Shown here: in pieces, positions 50,965 to 60,381 of the stretch
Layout: every line of letters starts with the position of its first letter
Position numbering within the stretch: the stretch's first letter is position 1
Origin: Thalassotalea_H sp040779345
Lineage (GTDB): Bacteria > Pseudomonadota > Gammaproteobacteria > Enterobacterales > Alteromonadaceae
Length of the DNA: 64,000 nt
Direction of reading: 5' to 3'
NCBI GenBank assembly: GCA_040779345.1
Contig: JBFONU010000002.1
Coordinates: forward strand, 310,001-374,000
Position numbers and translations under genes: made by a program
The notes under the pieces: model-generated
Database searches by the model: none
What the model saw: only the letters and a program-made list of their open reading frames with translations
What the model was told of the DNA's origin: nothing

Positions 50965-52793
50965 TAAGACCAGCTCAGTAGTGTAGTGACCGTTCCTGAT
51001 TGTGAAAGCGTTATTTCAATCACTGGAATTTTGTCTTTTTTTAGATAATATCTTGACTGATAACCATCAACAAGCGCTATTTTGGTTATCGGATTATCCG
51101 CTGATATCTCGATAGTAAATTGTTCATGAGTAATGACATTTCCCTTAAGTTGCCATGGTCTATGGGGTAAATGCCATCGTAAAATGGCACTGCTTTTAAC
51201 ACCTTCGAGCGAATCTGTAATTTGCAGACTATTTGTTGATAATTGAATTGCTCGGCTATGTTGATGTCCTTGACGATTACAATATTGTGCAACAAGTGAG
51301 TTAGGGGGATTATTCTTCACCTTACTTGTGATCCAATCATTATATAAAAACCGTGATAACTTTGGCATTTGTTCTTGTTGGTCAAATTGAACGGTGTTGT
51401 GGGAGCTGACACTGGTAAAGTATGCCTGTAGTGCAGGTTCGCAGTTATAGCTATAACTGCCGGTACTTAAGAAAATATTGTCATCACCTAGCCAAAAATC
51501 TACATGAAGCGCATCACAGCAAGCAGGTCTAAATTGAGCATTAGGTGTTCTTAAATAACATCTCGCCTGGGTATTTTTGACTAATTGGTAACTGGTCTGT
51601 AATGGCTGAGTGTTAAACTCTGTAATGCTTTCCTTAATGTTGTATTTTGGCGGCAACAATCTCGTTAATTGCTGGAGCGATTGCTGCTTTTCAAAAAGTA
51701 AGTTGTCAGTAAATAATGCACACGCCCACTGAGCTGAGGGGCGATAATCGAGATAATCACAGGCCGTTAAGGGGAGTATTTGGGCACCGTCGTTTAAGCC
51801 TAATATTGGCGTTTTTCCTGAGGTAGGGGATATCGTTGAGCAAAGCCAATTTATCGCACACTCTACTTTTTGATAATAACGTTTACTAAAATTTGCTTGG
51901 GAAAATTGTTGTCTGAAAAACTCAGCAAAGGATAAAGTATCCAACATTAAACGATGATAATTAACTGAATTTTGACTAAATGCGCCATCAACATCAATAA
52001 GCTTATCAGCTCGGTTTTCTAACCAATACTGCCCCTTATTGATCCATTGAGCGATTAACTTATTTTCTTGATAGTTAGCGTGTTTGCTAAGGAGTATTCC
52101 GCCAATGTACAAAGCGGCTGCTTCACTTGTACCATGATTATTGTCTTGTGCCATGGCATAGCGAATCGTTGGGGCAATACGTTGTAAATGCGCATATATC
52201 AAATCAGCTAATTCGGTAGTGATCGCTTTTTCTTGATTCAGTAAATAGGCAACTGCCGATAAATGCATCACTCTTATTGATGCTTCTTGACCGCACTTCC
52301 AATTCACGCCTTGGTTAATCGGGTTTTCAATGCACCAATCATTGAGCCATTCATTGATTTTATCAAGATGTGCTAGGTCAGCTGTTTTTAAATAATCAAG
52401 CGCAAAGCTGCATAACCAATGAAAACGGGAGAGCTCCCATACGGTTTTTATATCGCCAATAGCTAAATCAAAATCATTGAGCTTGCTCCAATGTTGACGA
52501 TTATTGTTAACGGTGTTTTCTGTATTCACCGCTTTAAGCCAATTGGGTGGCTGTAAAGTATTGACGGCTAACCAACTAAAGGCTTTTAAATCGACTGGTT
52601 CAATATCGATATTTTGATACCGACAAGGTGTTTTGGAGAAAAAAACAGTGACAGGTGTCTTATTACTTGGTGTCACTATCGGAAGTTTTTTTTCAAAATA
52701 CCCCAGCTTTACCGCCAAACGATAAACAGCAACGTGAAACATATTGCTGAATCCAAGGCGTTTATAAGTAAGCAGTTTATCAAGTATTTTCAT
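50964..52793 (-). CDS. Heparinase II/III family protein in the polysaccharide cluster
   Basis: The 609-residue protein has an alpha-toroid N-terminal part with AMAQDNNHGTSEAAALYIGG and DGAFSQNSVNYHRLMLD, as in heparinase II/III and alginate lyase proteins. A beta-sandwich C-terminal part follows, with FWLGDDNIFLSTGSYSYN and SSHNTVQFDQQEQ. It has no signal peptide, which is notable for a lyase. Relatives are common inside surface-glycan clusters, next to the two-domain oxidoreductase found here. The substrate and role are not established. It overlaps the downstream glycosyltransferase by one base. Confidence 0.85.
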   Translation of the reverse strand: MKILDKLLTYKRLGFSNMFHVAVYRLAVKLGYFEKKLPIVTPSNKTPVTVFFSKTPCRYQNIDIEPVDLKAFSWLAVNTLQPPNWLKAVNTENTVNNNRQHWSKLNDFDLAIGDIKTVWELSRFHWLCSFALDYLKTADLAHLDKINEWLNDWCIENPINQGVNWKCGQEASIRVMHLSAVAYLLNQEKAITTELADLIYAHLQRIAPTIRYAMAQDNNHGTSEAAALYIGGILLSKHANYQENKLIAQWINKGQYWLENRADKLIDVDGAFSQNSVNYHRLMLDTLSFAEFFRQQFSQANFSKRYYQKVECAINWLCSTISPTSGKTPILGLNDGAQILPLTACDYLDYRPSAQWACALFTDNLLFEKQQSLQQLTRLLPPKYNIKESITEFNTQPLQTSYQLVKNTQARCYLRTPNAQFRPACCDALHVDFWLGDDNIFLSTGSYSYNCEPALQAYFTSVSSHNTVQFDQQEQMPKLSRFLYNDWITSKVKNNPPNSLVAQYCNRQGHQHSRAIQLSTNSLQITDSLEGVKSSAILRWHLPHRPWQLKGNVITHEQFTIEISADNPITKIALVDGYQSRYYLKKDKIPVIEITLSQSGTVTTLLSWS

Positions 52794-52811
52794 AACCGAC
52801 AGACCTATTCG

Positions 52812-54950
52812 TTAAGTCTGTTTTCTTAATTGTTCAGCAACATCAATACTGACTTGAGCGACTTCAAAAATTTCTTCAACGGCAATTGGGGACTCTTTAC
52901 CATTATTTATCGCGTCAATAAAGGCCGCAGCACAGGCATTTTGTCCTTTGTCTTGTTGCCATAAGTTTAATTTTTTAAAACCTTTAAAGCCAAAGGCATT
53001 CAGTTTTCTAAAATTATCCAATTGCAACACTTTACCATCAACAAACACTTCAACCCGTTCTTTTGGAAATGAATTAGCACCATTAGCTAAATAATGAATT
53101 GTGCCAAATGAACCATCTTCAAAACCTAAAATAATGGCGGCCTTATCTTCGCAGATATCAATAGCATCACTATTACCCATTCGTCTGGCTTGCACAGAAA
53201 CAATTTTATGACCCACTAAAAAACGCATCAAATCGATAAAGTGGCAGGCTTCTCCAATAATTCGCCCACCACCTCGTTCTATATCTTGTGTCCAGTGATC
53301 TGCTGGAATAGCACCTGCATTCATCGTCATTATTAAAGATTTGGGTTGAGAAATCGGCTGTAACAATGCTTTCATTTTAACAATTTGAGGGGCAAAACGA
53401 CGATTAAATCCTACCATCAAATGCTTGGTGTATGTATCTACTTGTTTTTTATAGATTGCTATCACGTTGTCTAATTGTTCTTGATTGATCGCAAGAGGCT
53501 TTTCAACAAAAACATTTTTGTTGTTTTCTATGGCTTGGCTAACAAAGTTGGCATGGGTATGGTGTTGAGTAACCACCGCAATGGTGTTGATTTCATCATT
53601 TTCAATCATAGCCGTGGTATCAGTAGTTGCTTGATGAAAGCCATTGTCTTTACCGTGAATTACACTATTTACGCCACCTGAAGTAGAAAGGGTATGTAAT
53701 TGCGCATTGGCTTTTTTAAAGGCTGGGATCAAAATACGAGAAGCGTAATTCCCTGCACCAACAAAGCCAACAATCGCTGATTGTGCATCGAAAGGTGTTT
53801 TTTTATTCAACTCAAAATTAGGTGATAACGGGTGTTTTTCCTGCTGTGGGTATTCAAGTAAAATACCTAAGGCTTGTTTGTTATCGGTAAGTGTTTCATA
53901 AGCTGATAAGGCATCATCAAATAAAAATCGATGGCTGATCAATGGTTTTACATCAATTTTACCTAACGACATCATATCTAATATCGCGATAAAATTACGT
54001 TGTTCTGTCCAGCGCACAAAGCCAAGTGGATAGTCGTTACCTTGGCTTTCATAGCTATCATCATACCTTCCTGGGCCATAAGAGCATGACACTTGAAAGC
54101 TTAATTCTTTCTCGTAAAATTCGCTACGGTTTAACGCTAAACCTGTCACGCCCACTAAAACAATACGTCCACGTTTTCTCGACATGTTGGCCGCTTGAGA
54201 TACAGGTTCGCTAGAAGTTGTTGAAGCGGTTATGATAACCGCGTCAACGCCGTTGCCTCGGCTAAATGCAATACCTGCTTTTACTGGGTCTTCACCTGTT
54301 GCGGGGTTACATACTTGTGCACCAAAGCTTTTTGCTAAGACTAACTTGTTTTCATCAAAATCAACCGCGAGCACTCTACAGCCATTGGCAATCAACAATT
54401 GAATGGTTAATAAACCGATTAATCCGGCACCAATTACAACCACAGACTCACCTAACGTTGGGTTAGTTAAGCGAATACCTTGTAAACCAATAGAAGCTAA
54501 AACTGTAAAAGCGGCACTTTCATCATCGACGTTATCAGGGATTTTTGCGCATAGATTTTTTGCCACACACACTAAATCTGCATGCGGGCCATTAGATACT
54601 ATTCTATCCCCTTCAGAAAAGTCTGTAACGCCTTTGCCAACAGTAAGTGCTTTACCCACATGGCAATAACCCAAAGGTAGTGGTTGAGCTAATTTAGACT
54701 TTACCGCATCAACTGTGGTGATTAAACCATCGGTTTTGACTTTATCAATCACCATTTTTACTTTTTCAGGTTGCTTACGCGCCTTCTCAATCAACGAGGC
54801 CTTACCAAAATCCACCAACATTCTTTCAGTACCAACAGAGATAAGACTAACTGTTGATGAAATGAGTAAATGATCTGACTTTGTCTGTGGATCAGGCGCG
54901 ATGATAACTGACGTTTCACCACTGCCCATGTTTTGGAGTATTTGTTTCAA
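52812..54950 (-). CDS. Two-domain sugar dehydrogenase: zinc-type alcohol dehydrogenase fused to Gfo/Idh/MocA oxidoreductase
   Basis: The 712-residue fusion has residues about 1-370 as a medium-chain dehydrogenase (GLIGLLTIQLLIANGCRVLAVD, VLVGVTGLAL region, KPLISHRF). Residues about 385-712 are a Gfo/Idh/MocA NAD(P) enzyme (IVGFVGAGNYASRILIPAF, VFVEKPLAIN, GGGRIIGEACHFIDL). Such fusions occur in bacterial polysaccharide clusters with a heparinase-like partner. Joint action on one sugar nucleotide is an inference. It overlaps the acyltransferase gene upstream by 4 bases. Confidence 0.9.
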   Translation of the reverse strand: MKQILQNMGSGETSVIIAPDPQTKSDHLLISSTVSLISVGTERMLVDFGKASLIEKARKQPEKVKMVIDKVKTDGLITTVDAVKSKLAQPLPLGYCHVGKALTVGKGVTDFSEGDRIVSNGPHADLVCVAKNLCAKIPDNVDDESAAFTVLASIGLQGIRLTNPTLGESVVVIGAGLIGLLTIQLLIANGCRVLAVDFDENKLVLAKSFGAQVCNPATGEDPVKAGIAFSRGNGVDAVIITASTTSSEPVSQAANMSRKRGRIVLVGVTGLALNRSEFYEKELSFQVSCSYGPGRYDDSYESQGNDYPLGFVRWTEQRNFIAILDMMSLGKIDVKPLISHRFLFDDALSAYETLTDNKQALGILLEYPQQEKHPLSPNFELNKKTPFDAQSAIVGFVGAGNYASRILIPAFKKANAQLHTLSTSGGVNSVIHGKDNGFHQATTDTTAMIENDEINTIAVVTQHHTHANFVSQAIENNKNVFVEKPLAINQEQLDNVIAIYKKQVDTYTKHLMVGFNRRFAPQIVKMKALLQPISQPKSLIMTMNAGAIPADHWTQDIERGGGRIIGEACHFIDLMRFLVGHKIVSVQARRMGNSDAIDICEDKAAIILGFEDGSFGTIHYLANGANSFPKERVEVFVDGKVLQLDNFRKLNAFGFKGFKKLNLWQQDKGQNACAAAFIDAINNGKESPIAVEEIFEVAQVSIDVAEQLRKQT

Positions 54951-55468
54951 TTGATATCCCTCTTGCGGATTATTTTAGCAGGGTTTCCTGCAACAATGGT
55001 GAAAGGCTCAACATTCTTAGTTACTATACTTCCTGCTGCTATAACGGCTCCTTCGCCAATGTATACACCAGGTAAAATTATGCAATTGGCACCGATCCAA
55101 ACATCATTCTCAATAGTAACTTTTTTATGTTGATGTCCTGAATCAAAAATTTTTGAAAGATTATCGGGTATCACGTGATTACTTGATAATATTTGAGTGC
55201 GATAGCCAATTAAGGTCCTTGCGCCTATCGATACTCCTCCTGAAGTCGTTATCAGTACTTGTTTCGCGATGTCAACATTATCTCCTATATCAATATTAAC
55301 TCCTGGGAAAATCCAAACTCCAGGATAGAATATAACATTTTTACCTATTCGACTTTTTAAAAAGTAGCAATAAAACTGACTTTTAAACCAGTTGAAAAGT
55401 TTAAATCTCGGTAATGACATCAGTATTGTTAATATGACTTCTAACCAAATTATCAGTATATTTTTCAT
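54947..55468 (-). CDS. Hexapeptide-repeat acyltransferase (WcaF/CapG-like)
   Basis: The 173-residue protein has an N-terminal hydrophobic segment and a left-handed beta-helix with repeats such as IGDNVDIAKQVLITTSGGVSIGA and VWIGANCIILPGVYIGEGAVIAAGSIVTKNV. It ends in AGNPAKIIRKR, a typical closing motif of maltose/galactoside acetyltransferase relatives. It adds an acetyl or similar group to a sugar in the repeat unit. It lies 5 bases from the glycosyltransferase gene upstream. Confidence 0.9.
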   Translation of the reverse strand: MKNILIIWLEVILTILMSLPRFKLFNWFKSQFYCYFLKSRIGKNVIFYPGVWIFPGVNIDIGDNVDIAKQVLITTSGGVSIGARTLIGYRTQILSSNHVIPDNLSKIFDSGHQHKKVTIENDVWIGANCIILPGVYIGEGAVIAAGSIVTKNVEPFTIVAGNPAKIIRKRDIN

Positions 55469-55473
55469 TAAAC

Positions 55474-56595
55474 TTAAGCTCCCTCAAATATAACCTTTTT
55501 AACTTTTTTCCACCTTTCTTCAATTGAAGGTAATTCCTTTAGTTTAATTTTACCTTCATGGACAAGCTTTTCGGCTAAGGAAGTATCATTAATAAAGGTA
55601 TTTAATACCTTACAGATATCTTCACTATCATGAGGTTCAACATATAGTGCTGACTTGCCTAAAATATTTTGAGCAAAATCTCGGTTACTTGCTATAAGAG
55701 GTTTTGCGGCAAGCCATGCTTCCATATAATTATTACTGAAACTCTCTAGGTCACTAATATTAATTAGTGCGTCGGTGTCATTGTATAGCTGTTGAATATC
55801 ATATTGAGGAACAGAACCTTTGAATTCAAAATATGAAAGGATGTCTTCATTTTCTTTATCTAAAAGTTCTTTATATTTATGAATAAATACAGGCTTTTCA
55901 CAGGTAATAATGAATTTAATTTTTAATTGCTGTTTTTGGGCTGTTGAGGCAACTTCAATTAACCTCCAGATGTTTTTATGTTCAGCTAACCCAGAAAGAA
56001 CAAGGAACCTACCGGTATGATTATTTGGATTAAATGCTTTATCTTGCACATAAGATGTTGGTACAGGTGGTATCACTTTAAAATGAGCCGTAGGTAATCT
56101 TAGAGTTTCAGCTAACCTCTTTTGCATTGTTGTTGTTTCAACAATTACAGCATCTGCTTTAGCTATTCTGTTTAATCTAAATTTGTTATAGATTTTTTTT
56201 AATGTCTTAACTTTGAAAGAAATATGTTCCCAGTAAGGTGAGTCGTCATAACATATAATAGGGTAGGCGACGCTCACTATTTGTCTAACATTAGTGAACT
56301 TAGGTAGCCCAGGGCCAAAAAATGTAAAGATATGTGTAATTCCTTCAGTTTGAACGATTTTTTTTAAACGAATATTTTCTGCTAAAATTCTTTTTAATGG
56401 CGATGATGGAAGTACGATTTGTTTAAATTTACTATGTATCTTTTCTGTGAGTGGGAATTTATCGCTTATTAAAACAATAACATCAGAAAATTCATCAGAT
56501 TGACTTATATAATCTAAAAAATTTAGAGCTAATTGAACTCCACCACCCGCTTTCAAAGGGCTAAAATCTATCAATAAACGTGTATTAGTATTCAA
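55474..56595 (-). CDS. Glycosyltransferase family 4
   Basis: The 373-residue GT-B protein has the donor-domain motif ALINISDLESFSNNYMEAWLAAKPLIAS, with the Glu of the EX7E-type pair, and FLVLSGLAEHKNIWRLIEVA. The N-terminus (LLIDFSPLKAGGGVQLALNFL) is the usual start of family 4. It is AT-rich like the genes around it, with no gap to wzy. The sugar specificity is unknown. Confidence 0.85.
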   Translation of the reverse strand: MNTNTRLLIDFSPLKAGGGVQLALNFLDYISQSDEFSDVIVLISDKFPLTEKIHSKFKQIVLPSSPLKRILAENIRLKKIVQTEGITHIFTFFGPGLPKFTNVRQIVSVAYPIICYDDSPYWEHISFKVKTLKKIYNKFRLNRIAKADAVIVETTTMQKRLAETLRLPTAHFKVIPPVPTSYVQDKAFNPNNHTGRFLVLSGLAEHKNIWRLIEVASTAQKQQLKIKFIITCEKPVFIHKYKELLDKENEDILSYFEFKGSVPQYDIQQLYNDTDALINISDLESFSNNYMEAWLAAKPLIASNRDFAQNILGKSALYVEPHDSEDICKVLNTFINDTSLAEKLVHEGKIKLKELPSIEERWKKVKKVIFEGA

Positions 56596-57894
56596 TTATT
56601 TTTTCCTCATTATATTTGAAATATGTACCCAAAATAAGATGAAAAATATTGGGGTGTTAATCATAATTGTGAAAGTAACAAAAGATGATAATCCATCTCT
56701 AAATACCTGAATTAATGAACTATAAACAATTAGCCAAAGGCACAGTGACAAACTATCGTTCTTGTAGTGCCTTAGTTTATGAAACCATCTAGACAGCCAA
56801 AATGCTAAAATACTCGGAACGATAAAAATACCGTAGTAGCCAAAATTAAAATATGACTCTCCTATATAGGTAATTATTCTCCCTTCTACATCATATTGTC
56901 TTGTATGCGTTGAAACTTCAATAGTATGGTCGCCTAACCCAGGTTTACCAGGCCAGAGTAACCGAGGAATAGGAAGGGTTACCATTGCTAAATATGTAGA
57001 GCCATAATAATGCTTTTCTTTGTTATCAAGCATAGTTAAGCTACCAGCATATTGATCTAAGAACTGTATCGAAGAAACCTTAATACCTGTAGGGTTTTTT
57101 TCTGTGACTTCTCTTTTTTCTTGCGGAGGTTCAGAAAAAGGAGTTATCAATAATGTTAAGGCTCTTCCATACTCGCCATCAGATACCGCCCACCCGATAT
57201 GTTTCAATTGGGGGAATATCATACTGCCCATGATGGCAAATATAATTATATACTTATTTGGCCATTTTTTTTGCCTACGGATCAAGTCTAAACCAATTAA
57301 AAAAATAATCGGAAGAATTAATTGAGTTCTATGGTAACCCTGTACAGCTACAATAGTTAAATAAAAACCTGCGGAAATCACTAATGGGGTTTTAAACCCC
57401 TTTGTAAATATTAGAATTAAAATACAACAAATTAACCACTGTCCAAAAGCCCCAAAATAAGAAGTATCAGGGAGAGGGAAACCTAACTTTATCAAAGAAA
57501 ATAAAATAAGCCCAATAGGTAAGCAAACCATACAAACCATATTGACTGTATTTACTTCCATTTTGTAATAAGACATTTTTCTTTGTAATTTAGATTTTGG
57601 GAAAAAAGTAAATTGACCTAACCAAGAAAATAAACTGAAAAATAATAATGCAATATCTGCCATCCATATTGCACGAATAAACTCATGTTCCTTAATATTC
57701 TCAAAACTATAGTTTTCAGCGTACATAGGAGGGCTACCATTATATAACTGCCATGCTCTTGCTGAAATAACAACTAGATGAAAAAACAGGTACATAGTGA
57801 AAGGGTGCAAAAAAACTATCTGCTTCCTCATTATGAATAAAGTGAGGAATATGACAAATATATCAATACATAAATAAGGAAATAAACCTGTCAT
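56596..57894 (-). CDS. O-antigen/exopolysaccharide polymerase (Wzy-like)
   Basis: The 432-residue protein has about eleven hydrophobic segments and a large external loop (about 215-330) with PRLLWPGKPGL and GESYFNFGYYGIFIVPS. The last motif is typical of Wzy-type polymerases of the oligosaccharide-repeat class. Assignment rests on topology and position, because these proteins vary widely. No ribosome-binding site precedes ATG 57894. Instead a run of eight Cs (eight Gs on the plus strand, 57898-57905) lies just upstream. The name wzy is by role only. Confidence 0.8.
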   Translation of the reverse strand: MTGLFPYLCIDIFVIFLTLFIMRKQIVFLHPFTMYLFFHLVVISARAWQLYNGSPPMYAENYSFENIKEHEFIRAIWMADIALLFFSLFSWLGQFTFFPKSKLQRKMSYYKMEVNTVNMVCMVCLPIGLILFSLIKLGFPLPDTSYFGAFGQWLICCILILIFTKGFKTPLVISAGFYLTIVAVQGYHRTQLILPIIFLIGLDLIRRQKKWPNKYIIIFAIMGSMIFPQLKHIGWAVSDGEYGRALTLLITPFSEPPQEKREVTEKNPTGIKVSSIQFLDQYAGSLTMLDNKEKHYYGSTYLAMVTLPIPRLLWPGKPGLGDHTIEVSTHTRQYDVEGRIITYIGESYFNFGYYGIFIVPSILAFWLSRWFHKLRHYKNDSLSLCLWLIVYSSLIQVFRDGLSSFVTFTIMINTPIFFILFWVHISNIMRKK

Positions 57895-58048
57895 TTAGGG
57901 GGGGGAATTGATAAGTAATGATTTTAAGTTTATACAAAATAAATATTTATTTCTGTTTTTTTTCAGCCTTTATAATTACTTCGTGTTATTTTAAAGTGAG
58001 TTTTAGATTTATTTGAATGCTAATAACGTTTTAGATTAAGGTATTAAT
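57895..58048. promoter_or_regulatory. Divergent promoter region of the polysaccharide cluster
   Basis: This AT-rich region of about 150 bases separates the minus-strand block (wzy onward) from the plus-strand block (flippase onward). It holds the eight-G run at 57898-57905. I see no JUMPstart or ops element. Confidence 0.55.
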
Positions 58049-59221
58049 TTGCGTACAAGCACACATTTTAAACGATTTTTGAGTGCAAATTTTTTAGTTG
58101 CATTTTTTGGTGTAATAACTGGAGTTATTCTCGCTAGAAATTTATCAGTAGCAGATAGGGGGGAGTTAGCTGAAATATTATTATGGACCAGTTTAGGTGT
58201 CACTATAGGCTCCGAGAGTATTCGTGAATATCTATTATCGTTTAAAAATCAAAATGTTAAAGTTGAATCAAAGGTGTTGTTATTAGCATCGATAATTACT
58301 ATTTTATTGCCTTTTTTTCTACTATTTGATAACGACTATTATGAATACGTGGGCTATTCTTTTTTGTTTGGCTTAATTAATCTTATTAGTATTTCTTATT
58401 TGGCCAAAGTTCAAGTGAAGGGAGATTTTGCAAACTTAAGCCTATATAAAGTGATCGTTCCTTTAGTAAACCTTGTTATATTAATAGCAACGTTTTTTTA
58501 TGATTTAGGTATTTGGTTTGCATTATTTTCTCTATTGATTGCCAATACCGTGCTACTAGTTAAACTTATTGTAAGTGAATCACTTGTAGAGGTTGCACGC
58601 CATGGAAAAATTAATAATTACATCCATGTGTTATTTTCGATAATAGTTATTACTATTATAAATCAAATGGATAGAATAGTCATCGCGAAGGTGGCAGGTC
58701 CAGAGGAAATGGCATACTTTGTTATTTCATTAACAATTGTTGCAACCCCTTTAACTATTATTGGTCAGTCAATTTCAAGTTATATGGTGATTGATATTAA
58801 GAAGAGAAAGTCTGATTTTAATAAATATATAGATAAAAAATTCGTCATTACTCTTTTATTACTAGGTATTATTGCGGGTATTATTTATTTTTTTTCTAAT
58901 TGGATTATATCAACAGTTTTTGGGGAGAAATATTTACCCGCAATAGCATATGGGGTTTTATGTTCTTGCTTTGCTATTTTTACCAATATAAGAACGTTAT
59001 ACAATTATGCTCTTAGAGGACTGGGATTAAATAAATTAGTTAGTATCTTGCAATTATTAATGCTGTCAACATTATTCGTTTTATATTTTGTATATTTAAA
59101 TTATAAAATTGATGTTAAGAGTTTGTTATGGTTATTAATTTCAATGCAATTTACTTTTTTTGTTGGTTTTTATCTATATGTTAGGAATGTATATTTATCT
59201 AACTATCATAATGATATGTGA
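58049..59221 (+). CDS. Polysaccharide flippase (Wzx-like, MOP superfamily)
   Basis: The 390-residue protein has about eleven helices and an N-terminal LSANFLVAFFGVITGVILARNLSVADRGELAE, the start common to oligosaccharide flippases. NQMDRIVIAKVAGPEEMAYFVIS is a second family mark. It moves lipid-linked repeat units across the inner membrane. The start is TTG, with TAAGG upstream and an in-frame TAA four codons before, so no ATG start is possible nearby. It is somewhat short for Wzx (usually 400-500), but no truncation is evident. Confidence 0.85.
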   Translation: MRTSTHFKRFLSANFLVAFFGVITGVILARNLSVADRGELAEILLWTSLGVTIGSESIREYLLSFKNQNVKVESKVLLLASIITILLPFFLLFDNDYYEYVGYSFLFGLINLISISYLAKVQVKGDFANLSLYKVIVPLVNLVILIATFFYDLGIWFALFSLLIANTVLLVKLIVSESLVEVARHGKINNYIHVLFSIIVITIINQMDRIVIAKVAGPEEMAYFVISLTIVATPLTIIGQSISSYMVIDIKKRKSDFNKYIDKKFVITLLLLGIIAGIIYFFSNWIISTVFGEKYLPAIAYGVLCSCFAIFTNIRTLYNYALRGLGLNKLVSILQLLMLSTLFVLYFVYLNYKIDVKSLLWLLISMQFTFFVGFYLYVRNVYLSNYHNDM

Positions 59222-59242
59222 GTTCTAATAAGGCTGTAAGAT

Positions 59243-60376
59243 ATGAAGCATGATGATAGATATATCTGGATGGATTTAATTCGAGGGTTTAGTGCGTTAT
59301 TAGTCTGTACTACTCACCTGAGAGCTGCAATGTTCATTAATTATTCAGATATTGCTGCATCTTCGATATTAGAACAAATATTTTATTTTATGACCGGATT
59401 CGGTCATCAAGCTGTGATGGTTTTTTTTGTATTAAGTGGCTTTTTTGTCGGGGGTTCAATATTAAAAAATTATAATAAATTTTCATTTAAACAATATTTT
59501 ATAGCAAGATTATCTAGGCTTTGGATGGTACTAATACCAATGCTTATTTTAACTCTTATCATTGATAAGATAATTGGTATATATCTTCCGTTATTACTAG
59601 ATGGTGAGCACCTTACAAATTTAAACTCAGGCCCAACTTCAGATTATTCGACCAGTTTAAAGACATTTTTGGGTAATGTTTTCTTTCTGCAAACTATTTT
59701 TACACCAGTTTTTGGTTCAAATGGTCCCTTGTGGAGTTTAGCTAATGAATTTTGGTACTATGTCATCTTTCCACTTCTCATTATTGTCATAGGGCGTATT
59801 GAAGCCAGCATTTTGAGTCGAATTATTTACGGACTAATTCTTATTGTACTTTTTTCTATTGCTTCAGTAAGTATTCTTGAAGGTTTTTTAGTATGGCTAA
59901 TGGGGGTATTTGTTTTCTTTTGCTACAATAAAAAACTAATTAAAATTAGCTCTTTATTTTTTACTGTCTCAACTTTATTGTTTGCTGCTGCAATGGTGGA
60001 TAGTAAAGTTCATATCATCAACAATGTCTTTGGTATCTCTAGTGATTTATTTATCGCTATTACTTTCAGTTTATTTCTTATTGCTATTCAAAATAAATCG
60101 ATCCCTCGTAAATTTTATCAAGAAATTTCTGCCTTTGCTCGCTGGTTATCTGATATTTCATTTACAATGTACTTGGCTCATTTCCCTCTGATCATGTTGA
60201 TATATTCGTTTAATTATTCAGAAGTTCAAGAAAGTTTAAACATGTTTTCTTTTGCTCAATACATTCTCTGTATCTTGGTAATATTAGGAATTAGTCATTT
60301 ATTATGGTGGACATTTGAACGTAATACCCCACAGGTAAGAGGTTTCTTAACGCGTAATTTAATTAAGGAAAATTAA
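59243..60376 (+). CDS. Acyltransferase family 3 (OafA-type) membrane protein
   Basis: The 377-residue protein has about ten helices. It starts DDRYIWMDLIRGFSALLVCTTHLRA, the R-G-x10-H pattern of acyltransferase 3 proteins, with FFVLSGFFVGGSI and SRLWMVLIP after it. NGPLWSLANEFWYY is the second conserved block. It O-acetylates or otherwise acylates the surface glycan. It lies between the flippase and a glycosyltransferase gene. Confidence 0.92.
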   Translation: MKHDDRYIWMDLIRGFSALLVCTTHLRAAMFINYSDIAASSILEQIFYFMTGFGHQAVMVFFVLSGFFVGGSILKNYNKFSFKQYFIARLSRLWMVLIPMLILTLIIDKIIGIYLPLLLDGEHLTNLNSGPTSDYSTSLKTFLGNVFFLQTIFTPVFGSNGPLWSLANEFWYYVIFPLLIIVIGRIEASILSRIIYGLILIVLFSIASVSILEGFLVWLMGVFVFFCYNKKLIKISSLFFTVSTLLFAAAMVDSKVHIINNVFGISSDLFIAITFSLFLIAIQNKSIPRKFYQEISAFARWLSDISFTMYLAHFPLIMLIYSFNYSEVQESLNMFSFAQYILCILVILGISHLLWWTFERNTPQVRGFLTRNLIKEN

Positions 60377-60381
60377 TTATA

